Below the pieces are notes generated by a model, which worked only from the letters and a program-made list of their open reading frames with translations, was not told the origin of the DNA and did not search any database. From the NCBI RefSeq assembly GCF_009696065.1, contig NZ_VUMS01000015.1, positions 33,345-97,344 on the forward strand: a stretch of DNA of 64,000 nucleotides, written 5' to 3'. Below, in pieces: positions 28,834-37,881 of the stretch (the first letter of the stretch is position 1; each line of letters opens with the position of its first letter). This DNA is from Oliverpabstia intestinalis (GTDB lineage: Bacteria > Bacillota > Clostridia > Lachnospirales > Lachnospiraceae). The translations under genes and the position numbers were made by a program.

Positions 28834-29079
28834 ATGAGTCAGGCGAAAGTAGATAATTATAAAAAGAGTAAAGCCAATCGCCAGAAAATCATGAAAAGAG
28901 AAAAAATCATGCATCGTCTGGAGATGGTATGTATTGCCCTTGTCTGTGTGGTTTTCGTTGGATGGATCGGATATTCCGTATATGCGAAAATTGACAGAGC
29001 ACAGGGTACTGCGCAGGAAACGGTAGAATTTGATGCAAGCGCGGTACAGAATTATGTCAGTGGACTGACACAGGACTAA
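28834..29079 (+). CDS. Small single-span membrane protein
   Basis: An 81-residue protein: a basic N-terminal 30 residues (YKKSKANRQKIMKREKIMHR), one transmembrane helix (about 32-51, VCIALVCVVFVGWIGYSVYA), then a short acidic outer tail. It has good coding character and an AAAGGAG ribosome site. It resembles small uncharacterised membrane proteins of Clostridia; no function is known. It precedes pyrH by 21 bases, in the position where rpsB-tsf often lies, and is probably co-transcribed. Confidence 0.75.
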   Translation: MSQAKVDNYKKSKANRQKIMKREKIMHRLEMVCIALVCVVFVGWIGYSVYAKIDRAQGTAQETVEFDASAVQNYVSGLTQD

Positions 29080-29100
29080 AACAGACAAGGAGCTGAAAAT

Positions 29101-29799
29101 ATGAAGAGAGTATTATTAAAATTAAGCGGAGAAGCACTGGCTGGCGAAAAGCATACCGGATTTGACGAAGCAACCGTAACTGAGGTCGCAAAACAGGTAA
29201 AAGTTCTTGTTGAGGAAGGTGTGGAAGTCGGTGTGGTAATCGGTGGCGGAAACTTCTGGAGAGGAAGAAGCAGCGAGACCATAGATCGGACAAAAGCAGA
29301 TCAGATCGGTATGCTTGCAACTGTTATGAACTGTATCTATGTATCTGAGATTTTCCGTTCCGTAGGAATGAAAACGGAGATTTTTACGCCGTTTGCCTGT
29401 GGAGCTATGACAAAACTGTTTTCCAAAGATGAGGCAAATGCATGTTTTGCAGAGAAGAAAGTCGCTTTCTTTGCAGGCGGAACCGGACATCCTTATTTCT
29501 CAACAGATACAACTACCGTACTTCGGGCCATCGAGATTGAGGCAGAGACTATTCTTCTTGCAAAAGCAGTGGATGGTGTTTATGACAGTGATCCGAAGAC
29601 GAATCCGAACGCTAAAAAGTACGACAGCGTGCATATTCAGGAAGTCATTGACCAGAAACTGGCAGTGGTAGATCTGACTGCATCGATTCTGTGTATGGAA
29701 AATAAGATGCCGATGCTGGTATTCGGACTGAATGAAGAAAACAGTATTATCCGTGCAGCAAAGGGAGAGATTGACGGAACAAAAGTTCTGGTAGACTAA
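29101..29799 (+). CDS. pyrH: UMP kinase
   Basis: A 232-residue amino-acid-kinase-fold UMP kinase that phosphorylates UMP to UDP. Motifs: [14 protein letters not shown] at the start, [30 protein letters not shown] and [21 protein letters not shown]. Length and order are standard. frr follows after 70 bases, then uppS, cdsA, dxr and rseP: the conserved pyrH-to-rseP housekeeping run. Confidence 0.97.
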   Translation: MKRVLLKLSGEALAGEKHTGFDEATVTEVAKQVKVLVEEGVEVGVVIGGGNFWRGRSSETIDRTKADQIGMLATVMNCIYVSEIFRSVGMKTEIFTPFACGAMTKLFSKDEANACFAEKKVAFFAGGTGHPYFSTDTTTVLRAIEIEAETILLAKAVDGVYDSDPKTNPNAKKYDSVHIQEVIDQKLAVVDLTASILCMENKMPMLVFGLNEENSIIRAAKGEIDGTKVLVD

Positions 29800-29869
29800 A
29801 AGCGAAATAAAAAGGTGTTACTCAGACAGAGTAAACAGTAACAAAAAGACAGACCAGGAGGAAATATAC

Positions 29870-30421
29870 ATGGATGAGAGAATTGTAAAATATCAGGAAA
29901 AAATGGATAAGACACTGGCCAATTTGGACAGTGAATTTGGAACAATCCGTGCAGGAAGAGCCAATCCTCACGTACTTGACCGTATTATGGTAGAATATTA
30001 CGGAGCACCGACACCACTGCAGCAGGTAGCCAATATCTCTGTACCGGAAGCCCGGATGATCCAGATTCAGCCGTGGGAAGGATCTCTGGTAAAAGAAATT
30101 GAAAAAGCAATCAATATGTCAGATCTGGGAATCAATCCGACTAACGATGGTAAAGTCATTCGTCTGGTATTTCCGGAGCTTACTGAAGAACGAAGAAAAG
30201 ATCTTGTAAAAGAAGTTAAGAAAAAAGGCGAAGCTGCAAAAGTAGCTGTCCGCAATATCCGTCGTGATGCAAATGATATGCTGAAAAAGCTGGGAAAAAC
30301 TGATGTGTCTGAAGACGAAATTGCTGAGCTGGAAGATTCTGTTCAGAAAATGACAGATAAGTTCATCAAAAAAGTAGATGAAGCAGTGGAAGTAAAATCA
30401 AAAGAAATCTTAACTGTGTAA
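29870..30421 (+). CDS. frr: Ribosome recycling factor
   Basis: A 183-residue RRF that splits post-termination ribosomes with EF-G. Recognisable segments are [28 protein letters not shown] near the start, [27 protein letters not shown] and [21 protein letters not shown] is about 8 bases upstream of the start. Confidence 0.98.
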   Translation: MDERIVKYQEKMDKTLANLDSEFGTIRAGRANPHVLDRIMVEYYGAPTPLQQVANISVPEARMIQIQPWEGSLVKEIEKAINMSDLGINPTNDGKVIRLVFPELTEERRKDLVKEVKKKGEAAKVAVRNIRRDANDMLKKLGKTDVSEDEIAELEDSVQKMTDKFIKKVDEAVEVKSKEILTV

Positions 30422-30522
30422 TATCATGTACTTCCGGAGTACGTAAAAAGCTGAGGGGCATCAACATATGGAAAACGATCCATTGTATGGTGTCCCTTTT
30501 TCAATGAGCAAAGGAGAATTGT

Positions 30523-31227
30523 ATGAGAGTACCAAATCATATTGCTATCATCCTTGACGGCAACGGTCGCTGGGCAAAAAAAAGAGGCATGCCGAGAAGC
30601 TTCGGCCATGTCAAAGGATGTGAAAATCTGGAAGATATCTGTGAAGTGGCAAAAGAACTGGGAGTAAAATATCTGACTGTTTATGCCTTTTCCACAGAAA
30701 ACTGGAAACGATCCAAAGAAGAAGTGGATGGGCTGATGAAGCTGTTTCGGAATTATCTGAAAAAATGTATTAAGATCTCACAGAAAAATAATATGCGTGT
30801 AAAAGTGATCGGAGATATCACCGCCTTTGATTCGGATATTCAGGAAAGTATCAAAAAACTGGAAGATTTTTCCAAAGATTTCACAGATCTGCATTTTCAG
30901 ATCGCACTGAATTATGGAAGTAGAGATGAAATCACCAGAGCAGTGAACCGGATGCTGGAAGATCAGAAAGCCGGAAAGCTGGAGACGCCGGTGAGTGAAG
31001 ATACGATATCAGATTATCTGGATACGGCCGGGATCCCGGATCCGGATCTGATGATCCGTACCAGCGGAGAACTGCGGTTGTCTAATTACCTGCTGTGGCA
31101 GCTGGCATATAGCGAATTTTATTTTACCGATGTGCCGTGGCCGGATTTTAAAAAAGAAGAACTGATAAAAGCAATTGAAAAATACAATGAGAGAGACCGC
31201 AGATATGGCGGTGTAAAGGAGGAATAG
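30523..31227 (+). CDS. uppS: Isoprenyl (undecaprenyl) diphosphate synthase
   Basis: A 234-residue cis-prenyltransferase that makes the C55 lipid carrier for peptidoglycan. The Mg-binding Asp12 is in IILDGNGRWAKKRG; later blocks are YAFSTENWKRSKEEVDGLM, IALNYGSRDEI and RTSGELRLSNYLLWQLAYSEFYF. AAAGGAG precedes the ATG. cdsA starts one base after its stop. Confidence 0.97.
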   Translation: MRVPNHIAIILDGNGRWAKKRGMPRSFGHVKGCENLEDICEVAKELGVKYLTVYAFSTENWKRSKEEVDGLMKLFRNYLKKCIKISQKNNMRVKVIGDITAFDSDIQESIKKLEDFSKDFTDLHFQIALNYGSRDEITRAVNRMLEDQKAGKLETPVSEDTISDYLDTAGIPDPDLMIRTSGELRLSNYLLWQLAYSEFYFTDVPWPDFKKEELIKAIEKYNERDRRYGGVKEE

Positions 31228-31228
31228 G

Positions 31229-32038
31229 ATGTTTAAGACAAGATTGATCAGCGGAATTGTCCTGGTGATCCTGGCACTTGCTACAATTATCTGTTCCGGA
31301 CCGGTGCTTCTGGTGACGTTGATCGGAGTTTCCTGTATCGGTATGCAGGAATTATACCGGGCAGCGGGTGTCCATGAAGGAAAGACAAACGGACTGGAAA
31401 TTGCCGGTTATCTGGCAGTTGTGATTTATTATCTGACAATTGCTTATCTGCCGGTAAGTTATCATCTGCCGGCAGTGATTCTTGGTGTACTGGTAATGAT
31501 GTGCATTTTTGTATTTACGTATCCAAAATATCAGAATAAACAGATCATGACTGCGTTTTTCGGTATGGTTTATGTGGGTGTGATGCTGTCTTATATCTAT
31601 CAGACCCGCGTGCTGCCGGGTGGAGCTTTTCTGGTATGGCTGATCTTTTTATGTTCCTGGGGATGTGATACCTGCGCATACTGTGTGGGTGTACTGATCG
31701 GAAAACATAAGATGGCACCGGTATTAAGCCCCAAAAAATCTATTGAGGGAGCTGTCGGAGGTGTTCTCGGTGCTGCACTTCTGGGAGCGATTTATGCGGC
31801 AGCGACGGGCGCTTATAACCCGAATCCGGCTCATACACCTCTGATTTACGCGATCATCTGTGGTGTGGGAGCACTGGTATCTATGGTGGGAGATCTGGCT
31901 GCTTCTGCGATTAAGAGACAGGAAAATATCAAAGATTATGGAACCTTGATCCCCGGTCATGGCGGTATTCTGGATCGGTTTGACAGTGTGATCTTTACTG
32001 CACCGGTTATTTATGCACTGGCGATTACTCTGATGTAA
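31229..32038 (+). CDS. cdsA: Phosphatidate cytidylyltransferase
   Basis: A 269-residue membrane enzyme with about eight hydrophobic helices that makes CDP-diacylglycerol. The family signature near the C-terminus reads SAIKRQENIKDYGTLIPGHGGILDRFDS; SPKKSIEGAVGG is also typical. It is packed between uppS (1-base gap) and dxr. Confidence 0.96.
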   Translation: MFKTRLISGIVLVILALATIICSGPVLLVTLIGVSCIGMQELYRAAGVHEGKTNGLEIAGYLAVVIYYLTIAYLPVSYHLPAVILGVLVMMCIFVFTYPKYQNKQIMTAFFGMVYVGVMLSYIYQTRVLPGGAFLVWLIFLCSWGCDTCAYCVGVLIGKHKMAPVLSPKKSIEGAVGGVLGAALLGAIYAAATGAYNPNPAHTPLIYAIICGVGALVSMVGDLAASAIKRQENIKDYGTLIPGHGGILDRFDSVIFTAPVIYALAITLM

Positions 32039-32072
32039 AATGATGCATAGGACGTGGAGGAGAGAACATACT

Positions 32073-33224
32073 ATGGAAAAAACAATTGCAATTTTAGGGT
32101 CGACCGGTTCTATCGGAACGCAGACTCTGGAAGTAGTAAGAGAAAATCAGGATATCCGGGTGGCCGGTTTGAGTGCAGGAAGTAATATCACTCTGCTGGA
32201 AAAACAGATCAGGGAATTTCATCCGTCTCTGGCAGCAGTCTGGGACGAAGAGCAGGCGAAGATCCTGGCAGGAAAAGTTCGCGATCTGGATGTAAAAGTC
32301 GTCAGCGGCATGGATGGGCTGTTGCAACTGGCACAGATGGAAGAAAGTCAGATCCTGGTCACGGCGATCGTAGGAATGATCGGGATCCGCCCGACTATCG
32401 CGGCCATTCAGGCGGGAAAAGATATTGCACTAGCCAATAAAGAGACACTGGTAACGGCAGGGCATCTGATCATGCCGATGGCAAAAGAAAAAGGAGTACA
32501 GATCCTTCCGGTGGACAGTGAACACAGTGCAATTTTTCAGGCGATTCACGGAGAGGATAAGAGAGAGATTCATAAATTGCTGATCACAGCATCCGGCGGA
32601 CCATTCCGTGGAATGAAAGCATCAGATCTTGCACATGTAAAAGTGGAAGACGCACTGAAACACCCGAACTGGGCGATGGGACAGAAGATCACGATCGACT
32701 CGGCAACGCTTGTCAACAAAGGACTGGAAGTGATGGAGGCAAAGTGGCTCTTTGACGTGGATCTGGATCATATTCAGGTTGTGGTACAGCCAAAGAGCAT
32801 CATTCATTCGATGGTAGAATTTGTCGATGGTGCGGTGATGGCACAGCTCGGTACACCGGACATGAAACTGCCGATCCAGTATGCACTGTATTATCCACAC
32901 AGAAGGTATCTTCCGGGAGAACGGCTGGACTTTAAGACACTGACAGAGATTACGTTTGAGGAACCGGATATGGAGACGTTTCTGGGGCTGCCGATGGCGA
33001 TGGAAGCATCACGGAGAGGTGGCAGTATGCCGACGGTTTTCAATGCGGCCAATGAGCGGGCAGTTGCAAAATTCCTGCATGGACAGATCGGATTTCAGGA
33101 TATTTACCGAAGCATCCGGGAGGCCATGGATCGTCACCAGGTGATCGAACATCCGTGTCTGGAAGAAATTCTGGAAACTGAAGCAAAAACCTATGAATGG
33201 ATGGAAAGCAGGTGGAGTGTTTGA
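32073..33224 (+). CDS. dxr: 1-deoxy-D-xylulose-5-phosphate reductoisomerase
   Basis: A 383-residue enzyme of the MEP isoprenoid pathway, NADPH-dependent. The N-terminal dinucleotide motif is LGSTGSIGTQTLEV; metal/substrate motifs are PVDSEHSAIFQ and SASGGPF-like ITASGGPFRG, then KHPNWAMGQKITIDSATLVNKGLEVMEA. The start at 32073 has GGAGGAG upstream; an ATG at 32040 would nearly abut the cdsA stop and lacks a ribosome site. Its product feeds the lipid carrier made by UppS. Confidence 0.97.
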   Translation: MEKTIAILGSTGSIGTQTLEVVRENQDIRVAGLSAGSNITLLEKQIREFHPSLAAVWDEEQAKILAGKVRDLDVKVVSGMDGLLQLAQMEESQILVTAIVGMIGIRPTIAAIQAGKDIALANKETLVTAGHLIMPMAKEKGVQILPVDSEHSAIFQAIHGEDKREIHKLLITASGGPFRGMKASDLAHVKVEDALKHPNWAMGQKITIDSATLVNKGLEVMEAKWLFDVDLDHIQVVVQPKSIIHSMVEFVDGAVMAQLGTPDMKLPIQYALYYPHRRYLPGERLDFKTLTEITFEEPDMETFLGLPMAMEASRRGGSMPTVFNAANERAVAKFLHGQIGFQDIYRSIREAMDRHQVIEHPCLEEILETEAKTYEWMESRWSV

Positions 33225-34507
33225 GTAGTATAATCGCTGTTCTGATTCTTGGTATCGTAATTATCGTACATGAGTTCGGACATTTTTTACTGGCAAAGAC
33301 GAATGGCATCGTGGTGGAAGAATTTTCTGTGGGAATGGGACCAAGGATACTGTCAACGCAGCGGGGAACAACGAGGTATTCACTGAAACTGATTCCTTTT
33401 GGTGGTTCCTGTATGATGCGGGGGGAAGATGGAGAGGATAACGCAGAAGGGACATTCAACAGCAAATCTGTCTGGAGACGTTTTTCCGTCATTGCCGCAG
33501 GACCGATTTTTAATTTTATTCTTGCGTTTTTCGGTGCAATGATTATTATAGGTATTATCGGATATGATCCTCCGGTTATCACACAGGTAAAAGAAGGAAC
33601 ACCGGAAGAAGCTGCAGGGCTGAAAGAAGGCGATCTGATCACTTCCTTTGATGGGAAGAAGATTTATCTGGGAAGAGAGCTCTATTCTTATCTGACACTG
33701 GAAGGGCTGGAAGATAAAGCGATTGCAGTTACTGTAAAAAGAGATGGGAAAAAAGAAACTCTGACCTATCATCCTGCAACGGAAGAACGTTATATGCTGG
33801 GATTCAGTTATAATCCGGATGAAAGTCAGGCGCAGATCCAGTCGGTAACAATCGGTGGTGCACTGGCAGATGCGGGGATTCAGGCAGGTGACTACATTGC
33901 GGCGGTGGATGGTAATGAAATTGCATCCGGTGAGGCGTTGAGTCGGTATTTCGAAGATCATCCGCTGACAGATGAGAAAATAACGCTGACATATCTGCGG
34001 GATGGACTGGATTATGATGTGGAGGTGACTCCTCAGGCGGTCAACTATGTGGAACAGGGATTTTCTTACAATCTCGGACGGGAAAAAACAAGTGCGCCGG
34101 GTGTGATCAAGTACAGTGCTTTGGAAGTGCGTTACTGGATCAACAGTACGCTGGAAGGCTTGAAACTTCTGATCAGCGGAAAGCTGGGAATGGACAGTCT
34201 GTCCGGTCCGGTGGGAGTGGTGAATGTGATCGGAGATGCTTATAAGGAGAGCAAAAGTGAGGGCACACTGATGACCTGGCTTACGATGATTAATATGATG
34301 ATTCTGATTTCCGCGAATCTGGGAGTTGCCAATCTGCTCCCGCTTCCGGCACTGGATGGTGGCCGACTGGTATTTTTACTGATTGAGGCAGTGAGAGGAA
34401 AACCGGTGAACCGGGAGGCGGAAGGTATGGTACATTTTGCAGGACTGCTTTTGCTGATGGGACTGCTTGTGTTTGTTACGTTTAAGGACATAAGGGGACT
34501 GTTCTGA
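33221..34507 (+). CDS. rseP: RseP/RasP-type site-2 intramembrane protease
   Basis: A 428-residue zinc metalloprotease of the membrane. The active-site motif is HEFGH (17-21) in the first helix, and the second zinc region is LLPLPALDGGRLVFLLIEA near the C-terminus. Two PDZ-like segments lie between them (PVITQVKEGTPEEAAGLKEGDLI, and IGGALADAGIQAGDYIAAVDG). The TTG start at 33221 overlaps the dxr TGA (TTGA) with GGTGGAG upstream. It cleaves anti-sigma factors and signal peptides within the membrane. Confidence 0.94.
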   Translation: MSSIIAVLILGIVIIVHEFGHFLLAKTNGIVVEEFSVGMGPRILSTQRGTTRYSLKLIPFGGSCMMRGEDGEDNAEGTFNSKSVWRRFSVIAAGPIFNFILAFFGAMIIIGIIGYDPPVITQVKEGTPEEAAGLKEGDLITSFDGKKIYLGRELYSYLTLEGLEDKAIAVTVKRDGKKETLTYHPATEERYMLGFSYNPDESQAQIQSVTIGGALADAGIQAGDYIAAVDGNEIASGEALSRYFEDHPLTDEKITLTYLRDGLDYDVEVTPQAVNYVEQGFSYNLGREKTSAPGVIKYSALEVRYWINSTLEGLKLLISGKLGMDSLSGPVGVVNVIGDAYKESKSEGTLMTWLTMINMMILISANLGVANLLPLPALDGGRLVFLLIEAVRGKPVNREAEGMVHFAGLLLLMGLLVFVTFKDIRGLF

Positions 34508-34548
34508 GAACAGCGGTGTGGAACTGTAATGGAGTATGATGAAATGAC

Positions 34549-34962
34549 ATGAAAAAAAAGGACAAAATCAGAAAAATCATTGTATATAGTCTGGCGGTTA
34601 TCTTTCTTTTGGGAAGCATTCAGGTTCATGTGCCATCTGGCAATCCGCAGTGGATGTTATCGGAGAAGGAGACAGTACTCACTTCTTTTTCGGAAGATAT
34701 GAAACTGGTAGATTGCAAGAAAGAGGAAAATGAAAACGGGCCTTTCAATGAGGGAAAAGAAGAAAACCGGCAGTCCCAGGACGGTGAACGGTTGCTGTAT
34801 TATCTGGCACTGGGCGAGTTTCTGATGTTTCTCGGGACTCTGCTTTCAGGGACTGGACAGATTGAGAAGTTCAGCAGGAAGTATCTGGAGCGGATGGTGT
34901 ATGTGATCCGTTATATGCAGGATATGGACGGTCGAAAAAAGCATCATTTCTGTTATGAATAA
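34549..34962 (+). CDS. Uncharacterised membrane protein
   Basis: A 137-residue protein with a basic start (MKKKDKIRK), a hydrophobic helix at about 10-27, a hydrophilic middle, and a second hydrophobic stretch at about 82-100 (LLYYLALGEFLMFLGTLLSG), ending in a charged tail. I do not recognise a family. It lies 41 bases after rseP and 39 before the antiporter, so it may ride on the same transcript. Codon use looks like that of its neighbours. Confidence 0.6.
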   Translation: MKKKDKIRKIIVYSLAVIFLLGSIQVHVPSGNPQWMLSEKETVLTSFSEDMKLVDCKKEENENGPFNEGKEENRQSQDGERLLYYLALGEFLMFLGTLLSGTGQIEKFSRKYLERMVYVIRYMQDMDGRKKHHFCYE

Positions 34963-35001
34963 AGAGATATATTTTTATAATAGAAAGGATGTTTATTAAA
35001 A

Positions 35002-36258
35002 ATGGAAACGTATAAATTCTTACTGGATCTCTGCCTGATCCTGTTATCAACAAAAGTCCTGGGGCTTCTGACCAGAAAATTCAGTATGCCACAGGTTGTA
35101 GGTGCACTGCTTGCCGGAGTTATTCTCGGCCCTGGTATTCTCGGAATTATTACACCGACTGACTTTATCAGCGATACAGCGGAAGTTGGCGTAATCGTCC
35201 TGATGTTCTGTGCCGGTATGGAGACGGATGTACAGGAACTGAAAAAAAGCGGCAAATCCGCACTGATCATTGCATTGATCGGTGTACTGGTACCTCTGGT
35301 TGGTGGCTATGCCGTAGCAGCGTTCTTTAACCGTCCGGGTATGCTCGAATCAGATGCATCCTGCAGTCTGTTTTTGCAGAATGTATTTATCGGTGTGATC
35401 CTGACAGCAACTTCCGTAAGTATCACAGTTGAGACACTGAAAGAACTTGGAAAATTAAAAACCCGTTCCGGTAACGCGATTCTTGGTGCGGCAGTTATCG
35501 ATGATATTCTTGGTATCATTGCACTGACACTGATCACCAGTATGGCAGATGAATCAGTTAAGATTTCAATTGTGTTACTGAAGATTATTGGTTTCTTTAT
35601 CTTTGTTGCTGTGGCAGGATTTATTTTCTATAAGTTCTTCAGCAAATGGAGTGCGGGGGAAGGTACAGGTCTGCAGAGACATGTAATCGTATCCTTTGTA
35701 TTCTGTCTGTTTATGTCCTATGCGGCAGAACAGTTTTTTGGCGTTGCCGATATCACTGGAGCTTATTTTGCAGGTCTGATTATCTCTATGACCCAGAGAG
35801 AGCCGTATATCGCATCCAGATTTGACGTGCTTTCTTATACATATCTTTCACCGATCTTTTTTGCAAGCATCGGTCTGAAGGTAAGTCTTCCGGAAATGAA
35901 TGGTACGATCGTTGCATTTGCGGTTGTGCTTACCATTGTCGCTATCCTGACCAAAGTAGTCGGATGTGGTCTGGGTGCAAAGCTCTGTCACTATAAGAAT
36001 TATCAGGCGATTCGTATCGGTGTGGGTATGATCTCCCGAGGTGAGGTTGCGCTGATCGTGGCAAGTAAGGGAGAGAGCCTGGGACTGATGTCGACGGCGG
36101 TTATGGGACCGGTTGTTATCGTGGTTATCCTGACGACCATTATTGCGCCGATTCTGCTGAAACCGGTATTCAAACGGGGACCGGAGACAACACCGGATCC
36201 GAATGTGGATATGTCTAAGAATTATGAGGCGATTAATAAGTTCAGGGAAGGTAAATAA
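35002..36258 (+). CDS. CPA2-family cation:proton antiporter (KefB/NapA-like)
   Basis: A 418-residue Na+/H+ or K+/H+ antiporter with about 12 hydrophobic helices. Family features include MPQVVGALLAGVILGPGILG in helix 2-3, the FCAGMETD segment, and the AAVIDDILGIIAL motif, whose adjacent acidic residues carry the ion. It has no C-terminal TrkA-N domain, so it is the short form. AAAGGATG lies upstream. A 188-bp palindromic element begins 33 bases after its stop. Confidence 0.9.
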   Translation: METYKFLLDLCLILLSTKVLGLLTRKFSMPQVVGALLAGVILGPGILGIITPTDFISDTAEVGVIVLMFCAGMETDVQELKKSGKSALIIALIGVLVPLVGGYAVAAFFNRPGMLESDASCSLFLQNVFIGVILTATSVSITVETLKELGKLKTRSGNAILGAAVIDDILGIIALTLITSMADESVKISIVLLKIIGFFIFVAVAGFIFYKFFSKWSAGEGTGLQRHVIVSFVFCLFMSYAAEQFFGVADITGAYFAGLIISMTQREPYIASRFDVLSYTYLSPIFFASIGLKVSLPEMNGTIVAFAVVLTIVAILTKVVGCGLGAKLCHYKNYQAIRIGVGMISRGEVALIVASKGESLGLMSTAVMGPVVIVVILTTIIAPILLKPVFKRGPETTPDPNVDMSKNYEAINKFREGK

Positions 36259-36290
36259 TATTTTGTTGTGATGTTCTGTTCAAGGCGGAC

Positions 36291-36478
36291 GAAACCGGGG
36301 GACTCACATAGAAAAACAGACACCCGCTGGTAACGCACAGCTGAGCTAGTCACCAACTACGACTAGATTCACGATGGTCGGCTGACCATCGCGAAAGTCT
36401 ACGTAGGTGCCGGATCTCATCTGTGCTAAGGGCACCAGCAGAAGGGTGTCTGTTTTTCTATGTGAGTCCCCCGGTTTC
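36291..36478 (+). repeat. Palindromic structured element, copy A (188 bp)
   Basis: Terminal arms of about 35 bp pair perfectly (GAAACCGGGGGACTC... with ...GAGTCCCCCGGTTTC), then GCTGGT/ACCAGC and GCACAG/CTGTGC. The core holds hairpins CTAGTC/GACTAG and CGATGGTC/GACCATCG followed by CGCGAAAG and GGATCTC. Copy B at 41031-41218 is the same length, with three differences over the inner ~157 bases but several differences in the outermost arms, where pairing is kept by paired changes. It fills most of a 377-base gap; the rest (36479-36600) shows nothing recognisable. Confidence 0.85.
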
Positions 36479-36600
36479 TGTGCATTGCGCAGTGTGTTGC
36501 TGGGCACGGGGGAACGTTAGCCAAAATGCCGGCTGGGTTGAGACGGAAGATGATAGAAATTGACAGTGAAATACTGAGGCTTTATAATAGAAATAAAGAG

Positions 36601-36616
36601 AAATGATATATCATTT
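36601..36616 (+). promoter_or_regulatory. AT-rich palindrome before the GntR/LacI regulator
   Basis: AAATGATATATCATTT is a perfect 16-bp palindrome, 19 bases upstream of the GTG start. It is a candidate autoregulatory operator. Confidence 0.5.
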
Positions 36617-36635
36617 AAGATGAAAGGATATAAGC

Positions 36636-37757
36636 GTGGAGAAAGAGTTATTGTATAAGAAAATCTATGATGATTTGCTGGAGGCTATTGAAAAAGGGAT
36701 ATATCCGCCCGGTTCGAAGCTTCCTTCCGAAAAGGAATTGATGGAACAGTATAATGTGAGCAGAATCACCAGTAAAAAGGCTCTGGAAATGCTGGCTGAC
36801 CGGAATATTATTGTCAGGATGCCGGGAAAGGGTTCGTTTGTACTGGAAGAGAATGAGCAGGACAGAGAGAATCTTCCGGCGGTGCCACAGACCGTGGAAC
36901 CGGTAAGAAAAGGGAAAATGCTGGGTGTTATTCTGGATTTTTTCAGTGGTTTCTTCGGGTGTGAGCTGATAGCCGGGATTGAGCATGAGTGTTGGTCTAA
37001 AAATTATCATATGATCCTGAAGTGTACCTACGGAAATGTGGAGGCAGAGAGCAGAGCAATTGACGAACTGATGGAACTTGGTGTTGACGGGATTATTCTG
37101 ATGTGTGTGCAGGGGGAAAATTACAGTACAAGGATTGTGAAGCTTGCACTGGATAAATTTCCGGTAATACTGGTCGACCGGGCGCTTAAAGGACTTCCGA
37201 TTCCCTGTATTGGCACAGATAATTACAGGGCAGCCCAGGATCTGGTGAATATCTTGCTGGAAGAAGGACATGAAAAGATTTGTTTTGTATCCCAGGCTCC
37301 GTTGGAGACATCTTCTGTGGAGGAACGGTTTAATGGGTACAGGGATACCATGCTCGAACACAAGATCCTGACGAATGAAGATCTGTGGATGATCGATCTG
37401 GACAGTCTGGTTGAAAATATCGAAGAAACCAGGGAAAAAGAAAAAAAGGTAATGGAAGCACTTGAAAACTATGTGGAAAATCATCCGCAGGTGACCGCCT
37501 TTTTTACGGTTGATCTGCAGACAGGTGTACTGGTGTATAGAGTATTGCAGAAAAAGAATCTCAGGAAAGAGATTGTCTTTTTTGATGGTGTGGAAGAGGG
37601 ATATGAGTTTCACACGTATTGCACGCACGTTATGCAGGGGCAGTACCTTATGGGGGCAATGGCGGTGAAAAATCTGTGTCGCCTTATCAAAGGAGGCGAA
37701 GTGGAATTACGGAAATATGTCCCGTACAGTATTATCAGAAAAGATCCACAGATGTAA
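36636..37757 (+). CDS. GntR-type DNA-binding / LacI-type sensor transcription regulator
   Basis: A 373-residue AraR-like regulator. Residues 1-70 are a GntR winged helix (YPPGSKLPSEKELMEQYNVSRITSKKALEMLADRN, then GKGSFV). From about 90 a periplasmic-binding-type sugar sensor follows (LGVILDFFSGFFGCELIAGIEHE; GVDGIILM; IPCIGTDNYRAAQDLVNILLEEGHEKICFVSQ). It starts at GTG 36636 with AAAGGATA upstream. It is 124 bases upstream of an alpha-mannosidase in the same direction and likely controls it in response to a mannoside or related sugar. Confidence 0.9.
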   Translation: MEKELLYKKIYDDLLEAIEKGIYPPGSKLPSEKELMEQYNVSRITSKKALEMLADRNIIVRMPGKGSFVLEENEQDRENLPAVPQTVEPVRKGKMLGVILDFFSGFFGCELIAGIEHECWSKNYHMILKCTYGNVEAESRAIDELMELGVDGIILMCVQGENYSTRIVKLALDKFPVILVDRALKGLPIPCIGTDNYRAAQDLVNILLEEGHEKICFVSQAPLETSSVEERFNGYRDTMLEHKILTNEDLWMIDLDSLVENIEETREKEKKVMEALENYVENHPQVTAFFTVDLQTGVLVYRVLQKKNLRKEIVFFDGVEEGYEFHTYCTHVMQGQYLMGAMAVKNLCRLIKGGEVELRKYVPYSIIRKDPQM

Positions 37758-37799
37758 AAGAAACAGGTTATATTTGATATAACAGTTTTGAAAAAAGAA

Positions 37800-37828
37800 T
37801 TGACATATTAATATATCAATAGTATGAT
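37800..37828 (+). promoter_or_regulatory. Alpha-mannosidase promoter with overlapping operator-like palindrome
   Basis: TTGACA at 37800-37805, a 17-base spacer and TATGAT at 37823-37828. TTGACATATT-AATATATCAA (37800-37819) is an imperfect palindrome covering the -35 and spacer. It shares the TGATATAT/ATATATCA motif with the palindrome before the regulator gene. Confidence 0.65.
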
Positions 37829-37881
37829 ATGGATGTACAAGGGTGTATGCAAAAATAAAATATAAGAAAAGGAGAAACTGT

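Noticed and set aside
36291..36478. Element A as a group II intron domain or CRISPR-associated guide RNA
   Set aside because: The core lacks domain V consensus, and no reverse transcriptase, IscB or TnpB gene is adjacent.
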